NCBI GenBank assembly: GCA_003561325.1
Contig: PWWY01000082.1
Coordinates: forward strand, 1 to 6,733
Source of the DNA: Syntrophomonadaceae bacterium
Lineage (GTDB): Bacteria > Bacillota > Dethiobacteria > DTU022 > UBA8154
Length of the DNA: 6,733 nt
Reading direction: 5' to 3'
Shown: piece by piece, positions 1 to 5,513 of the stretch
Position numbering within the stretch: position 1 is the stretch's first letter
Layout: the number at the start of each line of letters is the position of its first letter
Made by a program: the position numbers and the translations under genes
The notes under the pieces: model-generated
What the model was told of the DNA's origin: nothing
Databases searched by the model: none
The model's input: the letters and a program-made list of their open reading frames with translations, nothing else

Positions 1-130
1 AATGATTTTGGCCCGTGTCGAACAGCAGTTTTTTGCCCCGGGTTTCCAGGTAGAGGCTTATGCCGTGCTGGGATTTCAGGCTCGACATGTCAGGGGCTGT
101 GGTGTTTTCAATCAGCACTTTTATGCGCAT
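1..130 (-). CDS. MBL-fold metallohydrolase, N-terminal fragment (cut by left window edge)
   Basis: The minus strand encodes 43 codons from an ATG at 130 to the window edge with no stop. The product begins MRIKVLIENTT and contains the segments HGISLYLETRG and LLFDTGQN. This is the usual opening of metallo-beta-lactamase-fold hydrolases of the group annotated as dihydropterin-type 'ribofuranosylaminobenzene 5'-phosphate synthase-like' (COG1237): a first beta-strand, an HG-[IVL]-S strand, then the LFDTG turn that precedes the metal-binding HxHxDH motif. That motif would lie outside the window, so activity cannot be judged. An AAGGAG ribosome-binding site (141-146) lies 10 nt upstream of the ATG. 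An ATG 5 nt further upstream is out of frame and stops after four codons. The start resembles COG1237 rather than YycJ/WalJ, which normally opens with a SGSSGN-like motif. The gene lies 80 nt downstream of rlmH on the same strand and may be co-transcribed with it. The substrate is unknown. Confidence 0.75.
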   Translation of the reverse strand, partial: MRIKVLIENTTAPDMSSLKSQHGISLYLETRGKKLLFDTGQNH

Positions 131-210
131 GCCATGTTCACTCCTTCATCTCGTTATAGGGATGTTGATGGCAAAGATCCCGGTGATTGTAGTCCCTAAC
201 GACCGTGCAG

Positions 211-687
211 CTATTTATGATACGGTTCGCCCCGCCTGATCTTAAAAGAGCGGTAGAGCTGCTCCAGCAGGATAAGACGCGCCAGGAGGTGGGGGAAGGT
301 CAAGGCGGAAAGGGATAACAACAGGTCCGCTTTCTGCTTCAAGGACGCTGAAAGGCCTAGGTGACTGCCGATCACCATGTCCAGCTTGCTCTTGCCTGCC
401 AGGGCAAGTTTCTCCAGGTAGTTGGCCAGCTCCAGGGAAGTCATCATGGTTCCTTCTTCCGCCAGGATGACCTGGTGTGCTTCCTGGCGGACATAGCGGT
501 TAATCCGCTGCGCTTCTAGATCCAGGGTTTCCAGCCTGGCCTTTTCTCCCTCTCCTGTTTCCCGGACTTCAGCCAGTTCCAGCCATTCCACCCGGGCATA
601 GGGCTTGAGCCGGGCCAGGTAATCATCAACCCCCTGCTGCAGATATTTTTCTTTCATTTTACCCAGGCAAATAATGCGTATATGCAC
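211..687 (-). CDS. rlmH: 23S rRNA (pseudouridine-1915-N3) methyltransferase RlmH
   Basis: RlmH is a small SPOUT-class methyltransferase. It uses S-adenosylmethionine to methylate N3 of pseudouridine 1915 in helix 69 of 23S rRNA and acts on the assembled 70S ribosome as a homodimer. The protein opens with the typical IICLGKMKEKYL segment and ends with the family signature LTFPH...LEQLYRSFKIRRGEPYHK, which forms the trefoil knot and the C-terminal catalytic tail. I place the start at GTG 687, giving 158 residues, close to the usual 155-160. AAAGGAG (694-700) is exactly 6 nt upstream of this GTG, whereas the in-frame ATG at 693 directly abuts the ribosome-binding site. The cofactor loop reads VIGSHLGLS, where most homologues have a second glycine (IGG). 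The gene starts 18 nt after the stop of the upstream metalloenzyme gene, so the two are probably co-transcribed. Identity is very secure. Confidence 0.96.
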   Translation of the reverse strand: MHIRIICLGKMKEKYLQQGVDDYLARLKPYARVEWLELAEVRETGEGEKARLETLDLEAQRINRYVRQEAHQVILAEEGTMMTSLELANYLEKLALAGKSKLDMVIGSHLGLSASLKQKADLLLSLSALTFPHLLARLILLEQLYRSFKIRRGEPYHK

Positions 688-693
688 AACCAT

Positions 694-700
694 CTCCTTT
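694..700 (-). promoter_or_regulatory. Ribosome-binding site that sets the rlmH start
   Basis: The minus strand reads AAAGGAG followed at once by ATGGTTGTG. The ATG at 693 has no spacer, while the GTG at 687 has a 6-nt spacer. This favours GTG as the start and removes two residues (MV) from the longest reading. RlmH homologues also begin one residue before the first beta-strand, as in this shorter version. Confidence 0.7.
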
Positions 701-705
701 GCAGT

Positions 706-1644
706 TTACAGCAAACGCTGGGTTGAAACCGGGGAGAGGACTTCTAAAACAGCAGGGAGTACGCCGGTAATCGCTCCCGATTTTTCCAGCGAGCGGGCCA
801 GCTGCGCGTACCGGTGGCCCACGATGAGGGCGGGAACCGGGCTGATCGTGTGCCCTTTGATCCCCAGGTTTTCTACGTTGCCGTGGTCGCTGGTGAGCAA
901 GAGCAGGTCTTCTTCCGGGTTCATATGCCGGATAACCGCTTCTAAAAAGCGGTCCAGAATGTTCAACGTTTCCACGGCCTTTTCCCGGTCCTGGCTGTGA
1001 CCCACAAGGTCCGTGATGAAGTGTTCGTAAAGGGTAAGGTCGTACCCGGAAGCAATTTCCACCAGGCGCCTCCCCGCCTCCTCCGGTGTGACCTGGGGAA
1101 TGTCAAAACCTAATTTCTGCAAATAATTGTTGGTGATATCCATGTAGACCGCCCTGCCCTTCTCCAGGTCATCCAGGTTGCGAAATGGCAAGCAGGCGTA
1201 ATAGGTAATCAACGTTGAACAAGAAAAATAGCGCTGGAGTCCTTCTTTCAAATCTGAAAAAAACTCCGGCCGGTAGGCGTTGGCGAAAGTACCACTGAGC
1301 CCTTTCTGGGAAAGCTGTAAAAACATGCCTTTTGACCGCAGCAGGTCGCGCAGTTTCCTGTTGGGATAGCCGTTCAGGTGGCGACCGATCAAAGCCGGAG
1401 CGTTCACCCCGCTGAAAAGGCTGGCTTGCCCGGTGGCACTTTGAGGTTTGCCTGCAACACCGAGTGTCGCATCCAGGCCCAGCAAAATCCCCCCCTGGAA
1501 GGACTTGTTCAGGGCCTGCTCCGTTAAGTAGCTCCCGTTAAGCAGGCGGAACAAGAAAGGCGTACCGGAAAACACAAAGGGATTATGCTTGTTCTCAGGG
1601 CCAAGCCCGATGCCGTCAATGAAAATAAAAATGATACGCATCAC
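706..1644 (-). CDS. Alkaline-phosphatase-superfamily metalloenzyme, phosphomutase-like, substrate unknown
   Basis: This 312-residue protein has the two-metal centre of the metalloenzyme family (PF01676), which includes cofactor-independent phosphoglycerate mutase and phosphopentomutase. In order: IDGIGLG with metal ligand D10; the NP...TP motif (N21, P22, T28, P29) of phosphoglycerate mutases; QSATGQ with likely nucleophile S69; TDLVGHSQD with D212 and H216; SDHGN with D253 and H254; and KGHT with H265. All seven expected ligands are present. The stretch of about residues 95-175 between the two halves should form the substrate cap. At 312 residues it is much shorter than iPGM (about 510) or DeoB (about 390), so I do not assign either function. 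The usual S-x-x-G-H nucleophile motif ends here in Gln (Q73). The start is GTG 1644 or ATG 1641, with AAGGAGG (1650-1656) 5 or 8 nt upstream. The gene lies 151 nt after the protease gene and 18 nt before rlmH. It is cytoplasmic, with no signal peptide. Confidence 0.85.
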   Translation of the reverse strand: MMRIIFIFIDGIGLGPENKHNPFVFSGTPFLFRLLNGSYLTEQALNKSFQGGILLGLDATLGVAGKPQSATGQASLFSGVNAPALIGRHLNGYPNRKLRDLLRSKGMFLQLSQKGLSGTFANAYRPEFFSDLKEGLQRYFSCSTLITYYACLPFRNLDDLEKGRAVYMDITNNYLQKLGFDIPQVTPEEAGRRLVEIASGYDLTLYEHFITDLVGHSQDREKAVETLNILDRFLEAVIRHMNPEEDLLLLTSDHGNVENLGIKGHTISPVPALIVGHRYAQLARSLEKSGAITGVLPAVLEVLSPVSTQRLL

Positions 1645-1795
1645 AAACGCCTCCTTCCCGCCACGGTTTACAGAATAAGAACAACCCGGCCGGGGACAAA
1701 AGGAACCTTACCGCCTGACCGAGCTGTTTTTTCATTCCTTGGCCCGGAAGAATTGCTCCGCCAATCGCTTCCCTTTTGTCTAAAACCCACCGGCT

Positions 1796-2971
1796 CTACT
1801 CTTCCGGCATTTTATCCAGCATAACTTCCAGCACGACTTCCTCGTAGTCACGGATCACTTTAACCGCCACTTCATCACCAACCTGCAGCTGATAGAGCAC
1901 CTCCTGCAGCACGGCGGTATTGGTGATTGTTTGGTCGTTAATTTCGATAATAATGTCCCCCGGTTCCATGCCCGCTCGCTGGGCCGGCCCCTGGGAAACC
2001 AGGTCATTGACCACCACGCCATAATCAACAGGCAGCTCAAAACGCTGGGCATCCATGGGGCTCAGTGTACTGATAAAAACCCCCAACCAGGGGCGAATGA
2101 CACGGCCTTCTTCGATTAAGTCGCTGATGATCTCATTCACCGTATTGCTGGGAATGGCGAAGCCCATTCCTTCCACCCCGGGAATTTTAATTTTAGCCGT
2201 GTTGATCCCGATCACTTTGCCGTAAATATTCACCAGGGCACCACCGCTGTTGCCGTCGTTGATCGCAGCATCGGTCTGGATGAACGTAAAACGCTGCCCC
2301 TGGATGGTAATGGTGCGCTCCACGGCACTGACGACGCCCAGGGTCACGGTTTGCTGAAAGTCGAGCCCCAGCGGATTGCCGATAGCAATGGCCGGCTCTC
2401 CGGCGCGCAGGTTTTCCGTATCCGCAAAAGCCGCTGCCGGCAACCCTGCTTTATCGATACGGAGGACAGCCAGGTCCGTTGGCGGGTCAACCCCTATAGC
2501 CTCCGCCTGAACTTCTTCCCCTGATCCCAGGGTGACGATAATTTCTTCGGCGTTTTCAATCACGTGATAGTTGGTCACAATCAGCCCGTCTTCGCTGATA
2601 ATTACCCCGGAGCCGGTGCCCACCTCCCGGAGTTCACTGCTGCGGCCCCAGAAATCATAGGTATACCCGTAGTTGCTGATCCCCACCACGGAAGGGGTAA
2701 CGGCTTCCGCCGCGTGAACAACGGCCATATAGTACTGCCTGACCTCTTCCGCAATGTCCAGATTTTCTCCGGCAAGATTTCTTTCTTCCCCTGCCAGGGG
2801 TGTGCTTGTTTCTTTTTCTTCCGTGTTCTGGGAATTAATCACTCCGGGAATATAAATAGCTGCCGCTGCCACCAGCAGAACACCCAACAGCAGCCCGAAA
2901 ATCGCTCCTTTCCAAAAATGGGTTTTTCCCCGAGAAGAATCCTTGGAAAATCCATCAAAAAAATTACTCAA
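1796..2971 (-). CDS. htrA: HtrA/DegP-type S1C serine protease, membrane-anchored, with PDZ domain
   Basis: This 391-residue trypsin-like protease would degrade or refold misfolded proteins on the outer side of the membrane. Residues 1-20 are cytoplasmic. Residues 22-45 form one hydrophobic segment (GLLLGVLLVAAAAIYI), an uncleaved anchor, followed by a charged linker to about 75. The protease domain spans about 85-290 with the full catalytic triad: H136 (TNYHVI), D166 (PTDLAVL) and S242 (DGNSGGAL). One PDZ domain spans about 295-387 and starts at the RPWLGV strand. One PDZ and about 390 residues are normal for Gram-positive HtrA-like proteins. The start is TTG 2971, with GGGAGG (2980-2985) 8 nt upstream; the next in-frame ATG would remove the membrane anchor. 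The gene lies beyond a terminator that follows murA and has its own candidate promoter. It occupies the place held by htrA in classical yyc clusters. The paralogue name (HtrA, HtrB or HtrC) is not resolved. Confidence 0.94.
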   Translation of the reverse strand: MSNFFDGFSKDSSRGKTHFWKGAIFGLLLGVLLVAAAAIYIPGVINSQNTEEKETSTPLAGEERNLAGENLDIAEEVRQYYMAVVHAAEAVTPSVVGISNYGYTYDFWGRSSELREVGTGSGVIISEDGLIVTNYHVIENAEEIIVTLGSGEEVQAEAIGVDPPTDLAVLRIDKAGLPAAAFADTENLRAGEPAIAIGNPLGLDFQQTVTLGVVSAVERTITIQGQRFTFIQTDAAINDGNSGGALVNIYGKVIGINTAKIKIPGVEGMGFAIPSNTVNEIISDLIEEGRVIRPWLGVFISTLSPMDAQRFELPVDYGVVVNDLVSQGPAQRAGMEPGDIIIEINDQTITNTAVLQEVLYQLQVGDEVAVKVIRDYEEVVLEVMLDKMPEE

Positions 2972-2979
2972 CGTTAAAA

Positions 2980-2985
2980 CCTCCC
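2980..2985 (-). promoter_or_regulatory. Ribosome-binding site supporting the TTG start of htrA
   Basis: GGGAGG lies 8 nt upstream of TTG 2971 on the minus strand. No in-frame ATG occurs until residue 82, inside the mature region, so this site decides the start codon. Confidence 0.7.
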
Positions 2986-3017
2986 GCCCTGCTTATTCAA
3001 AACATCCCTATCTTCAG

Positions 3018-3044
3018 TTTATAACAAATACGAAAGCAAGTAAA
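3018..3044 (-). promoter_or_regulatory. Candidate sigma-A promoter of htrA (extended -10)
   Basis: On the minus strand, TATAAA (3018-3023) is preceded by TGT, giving an extended -10 element (TGnTATAAA). A partial -35, TTTACT (3039-3044, four of six matches to TTGACA), lies 15 bp upstream. The short spacer and weak -35 are compatible with an extended -10 promoter. The predicted start of transcription near 3011 would give a leader of about 40 nt before the htrA TTG. The site lies downstream of the murA terminator, where a new promoter would be expected. Confidence 0.5.
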
Positions 3045-3081
3045 GAATCCCTTGCAGCAAAGCAGGGGTAAATAGGGACAC

Positions 3082-3108
3082 AAAAACCGCGGCACAAAAC
3101 AGCCACGG
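3082..3108 (-). terminator. Rho-independent terminator after murA
   Basis: On the minus strand, CCGTGGC (3102-3108) and GCCGCGG (3087-3093) form a 7-bp stem with one G-U pair and an 8-nt loop. The stem is followed directly by TTTTT (3082-3086). It lies about 92 nt after the murA stop and upstream of the htrA promoter candidate, so it probably ends the yycH-yycI-murA transcript. Confidence 0.65.
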
Positions 3109-3199
3109 GTTCATACAGCAAGCAGTCTTTGACCCCCTTAACACGGGTAAAGCGGGCTGCCTTCCCGGGCCAAAGCCATGTTAGCCAGTTTTCAGTTGT

Positions 3200-4558
3200 C
3201 TACACCGAAGAGCGCTCAATCGAAACAGATAAGTGCTTGAAACGCTCCACAATATCTTCATACCCGCGATCGATATGTTCAATTCCTGTCAACGTTGTTT
3301 TCCCCTCGGATTTCAACCCGGCAATGATAAACGCTGCGCCCCCTCGCAAATCCATGGCTTTGACCGGGGCGCCAAAGAGTTTATGGCCTCCCTCGATCAC
3401 AGCCGTGCGCCCTTCCACTTTGATCTGGGCTCCCATTTTTTTCAGTTCATCCACGTGTCGAAAGCGTCGTTCAAAAACGTTTTCAGTAATCATGCTTGTT
3501 CCCGGGACACGAGTCAAAAGGACCATAATGGGAGGCTGCAGATCGGTGGGAAAGCCCGGATAAGGAAAGGTTTTCACATCGGAGGGATGCAGCTTCGTTT
3601 TCCCCCTGACCTTAATCCAGTCAGGCCCAACCTCCACTTCTGCTCCCACTTCTTTCAACTTGGCGGTGAGAGGATCCAGGTGCTTGGGGATGACATCACA
3701 GATTTGGGCTTCTCCACAGGTGGCCGCCGTTGCGATCATGAAAGTGCCGGCCTCGATGCGGTCGGGAATGACCTTGTGTTCCACCTCTCCCAGGCTCTTC
3801 ACCCCGTTTATTTTAATCACATCGGTGCCTGCCCCGACAACCTGGCAGCCCAGGGCATTGAGAAAGTTGGCCGTATCAACAATTTCTGGTTCTTTGGCGG
3901 CGTTTTCTATGATGGTTTTTCCTTCCGCTTTCACCGCGGCAAGCATGATATTAATGGTAGCCCCAACACTAACAACGTCCAGATAAATATGAGCCCCTCT
4001 CAGCTTGTGGGCCTTGATTTTAACCACACCGTGCTCCAGTTCCACCTTGGCACCCAGGGCTGTAAAACCCTTGATATGCTGGTCTATGGGTCTGGGTCCC
4101 AGGTCACAACCCCCCGGCATGGGAACTTCAACCTGCCCAAATCGACCCAGCAGGCTGCCCATGAGATAATAGGAAGCTCGTAGCTGGTTGACCAGGTTTG
4201 CCGGGGGTGCAAACCCGTTAACCCCCGAAGCATCCACGCAAAGCTGTCCTTTCTGCGGGGATGTAACCTTTGCGCCCAGGGCTGCAATAATGTCAACCAG
4301 CTTATGTATATCCGTGATGTTCGGTAAATTATCCACCTTAACAGATCGTTCCGTTAATAGGGCCGCCGGCAAGATCGCCACCGCTGCATTTTTTGCTCCG
4401 TTGATACGTATGTCTCCGCGGATTCTTTGTTCACCTTCAATAATCAGGCACTTGGTTCCATTGATGCTATCTCTTGCCTGAAACAATTTTTTCCCCTCTA
4501 GACCGTTTTGCACAACCTGTAAAGGTTTCGGTGCAGCATGAAATGAGCCCTTTGCCAT
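3200..4558 (-). CDS. murA: UDP-N-acetylglucosamine 1-carboxyvinyltransferase (MurA)
   Basis: MurA transfers enolpyruvate from phosphoenolpyruvate to UDP-GlcNAc, the first committed step of peptidoglycan synthesis in the cytoplasm; fosfomycin inhibits it. Key residues, numbered from ATG 4558: K56-N57 (INGAKNAA), R127 (LRASYYLMG), catalytic and fosfomycin-target C151 (PGGCDLGPRPIDQH), catalytic D339 (PGFPTDLQ) and R405 (DLRGG). These correspond to K22, N23, R91, C115, D305 and R397 of E. coli MurA. With this start the product is 452 residues, about 20-30 longer than usual, because about 38 residues precede the first conserved strand (CLIIEGEQRIRG). ATG 4558 lies 19 nt after the yycI stop, with GAGGGG 11 nt upstream. 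A longer ATG at 4627 would overlap yycI by 50 nt. A TTG at 4486, with GAGGGG 6 nt upstream, would give a normal-length 428-residue protein. The start is therefore unsettled, but the function is secure. Co-transcription with yycHI is likely. Confidence 0.95.
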   Translation of the reverse strand: MAKGSFHAAPKPLQVVQNGLEGKKLFQARDSINGTKCLIIEGEQRIRGDIRINGAKNAAVAILPAALLTERSVKVDNLPNITDIHKLVDIIAALGAKVTSPQKGQLCVDASGVNGFAPPANLVNQLRASYYLMGSLLGRFGQVEVPMPGGCDLGPRPIDQHIKGFTALGAKVELEHGVVKIKAHKLRGAHIYLDVVSVGATINIMLAAVKAEGKTIIENAAKEPEIVDTANFLNALGCQVVGAGTDVIKINGVKSLGEVEHKVIPDRIEAGTFMIATAATCGEAQICDVIPKHLDPLTAKLKEVGAEVEVGPDWIKVRGKTKLHPSDVKTFPYPGFPTDLQPPIMVLLTRVPGTSMITENVFERRFRHVDELKKMGAQIKVEGRTAVIEGGHKLFGAPVKAMDLRGGAAFIIAGLKSEGKTTLTGIEHIDRGYEDIVERFKHLSVSIERSSV

Positions 4559-4577
4559 ATCGCTATTTTCCCCTCGC

Positions 4578-5465
4578 TTACCTTTCCAAATGTCCCGTAA
4601 AGGCATTGATATAATATAGTTCGCCATTGTTCAGGCGAATCCTCCATACGGGAGGAATTTCCCATCTTTCCGCATCATATTCCTGGCTGTAATACCCCAG
4701 GGAAAAGTCAACAATGGCCTTTTGCCGCCCGTCGGGGGCATACACTTCCAGGAACCGCAGCAGCGCCGTCGACGGAGGTACAATCTCGCGTGCCTGTTCT
4801 GCAAAACCAACGGGTTCCAGCCGATAAAGATAAAACCCCGTGAGGTCAAGGCCATTCATAAATACCTGGAGATAGCCGGCATATAAGGGAAAATGATCAT
4901 GGTGCTGGCGGTAATTTATCACGGTCCACTCCTGGCCGTGCTGCATGTAATCCAACTCAAAGTCAGCCATGTAGGGAATGGCGTCCACAAAGTCCTGGGC
5001 AACTCTTTCCATTTCATCCCATGCCACATTTTCTTCCAGGGATTTGTCCAGTTCGCTGCTCAGTGAAACCGTGCCGCCTTCCCGCAGGACCAGCTTGTAA
5101 TCCCCTCTGCCGTGTCGGGAAATGATCACCCTCTCCTCTCCCGCCTGTGCAGGCTGCTCTTCCAGCGCATTCGAGACGGCTTCCCCTTGCATACCCAGGG
5201 CTTCCCAGACCGGGAATACGATTTCGCTGCGCTCGATTTCCCAGGGCTCTACGACCAGGTGACCGATCCGGATCCCGCCCCGGGGGAGCCCGGCCGCCAT
5301 TTCGAGCTTCGCATCATCCAGGGCCGACTGCAGCTGCGAAAGTTCCTCCTCCTGCCCAAAAGGAAGCAGGCTCTCTCCCTGTTCCTCCCAGATATGATAG
5401 AACAAAAACACATTCAACAAGAGAAAAGCGGCGATCAACAGCGTTTTTGCCCGGGAGAGTTCCAT
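4578..5465 (-). CDS. yycI: WalK-associated regulatory membrane protein YycI
   Basis: YycI is a single-pass membrane protein that works with YycH to modulate the essential cell-wall sensor kinase WalK (YycG): inhibitory in Bacillus subtilis, activating in Staphylococcus aureus. The 295-residue product has a short MELSRAK start, one membrane helix at about residues 8-26 (LLIAAFLLLNVFLFYHIW) and a long extracytoplasmic domain ending in VWRIRLNNGELYYINAFTG, the typical C-terminal strands of the family (PF09648). I use ATG 5465, with AGGAGG (5474-5479) 8 nt upstream. The codon immediately before is a TTG with a 5-nt spacer and could also be used. It lies 48 nt after yycH and 19 nt before murA, all on one strand. 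The assignment rests on topology, length, C-terminal pattern and position beside yycH; sequence conservation in this family is low. The walRK genes would be expected just beyond the right edge. Confidence 0.85.
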   Translation of the reverse strand: MELSRAKTLLIAAFLLLNVFLFYHIWEEQGESLLPFGQEEELSQLQSALDDAKLEMAAGLPRGGIRIGHLVVEPWEIERSEIVFPVWEALGMQGEAVSNALEEQPAQAGEERVIISRHGRGDYKLVLREGGTVSLSSELDKSLEENVAWDEMERVAQDFVDAIPYMADFELDYMQHGQEWTVINYRQHHDHFPLYAGYLQVFMNGLDLTGFYLYRLEPVGFAEQAREIVPPSTALLRFLEVYAPDGRQKAIVDFSLGYYSQEYDAERWEIPPVWRIRLNNGELYYINAFTGHLER

Positions 5466-5485
5466 CAAGCATCCCTCCTCATCTC

Positions 5486-5512
5486 CCTGCTATTACTTGA
5501 TAAGATAGCAGG
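5486..5512 (-). promoter_or_regulatory. Perfect stem-loop between yycH and yycI
   Basis: CCTGCTAT (5505-5512 read on the minus strand) and ATAGCAGG (5486-5493) form a perfect 8-bp inverted repeat around an 11-nt loop. The loop contains CTT and AAG, which could extend the pairing. The structure begins 1 nt after the yycH stop and ends 6 nt before the AGGAGG of yycI. It has no T-tract, so it is not a classical terminator. It could be an mRNA processing or stability element, a control on yycI translation, or a protein-binding palindrome. Confidence 0.5.
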
Positions 5513-5513
5513 A

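Noticed and set aside
153..200. Imperfect inverted repeat (GTTA-TA-GGGA with TCCCTAAC) and a TATAAC hexamer between rlmH and the MBL gene.
   Set aside because: The loop is about 30 nt with a bulge and no T-tract, and no -35 element is found at a proper distance from TATAAC.
1686..1695. Ten-base palindrome CCCGGCCGGG in the gap before the metalloenzyme gene.
   Set aside because: A self-complementary GC run without loop, repeats or a nearby promoter; likely chance.
1672..1699. Weak promoter-like pair TTGTCC - 16 bp - TATTCT upstream of the metalloenzyme gene.
   Set aside because: Only four of six matches in each box and no extended -10; read-through from htrA explains expression as well.
1616..1735. 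A 39-codon minus-strand frame starting MKKQLGQAV between htrA and the metalloenzyme gene; the frame is also open back to the htrA TAG.
   Set aside because: The AAGGA next to its ATG has no spacer, it overlaps the next gene's start out of frame, and the protease already ends normally at its PDZ domain. An open stretch of this length is not improbable in GC-rich DNA.
3018..3044. Possible WalR box (TGTWAH-N5-TGTWAH) over the htrA promoter, since TGTTAT is present.
   Set aside because: No second half-site occurs 11 nt up- or downstream on either side.
3127..3152. Hairpin-like CTTTACCC...GGGTCAAAG after murA as an additional terminator.
   Set aside because: The stem needs a bulge and is not followed by a T-tract; the structure at 3082-3108 is a much better terminator.
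3233..4183. Long plus-strand open frame of 316 codons opposite murA.
   Set aside because: It is antisense to a fully conserved MurA, has no recognisable motifs and is explained by the codon pattern of the real gene.
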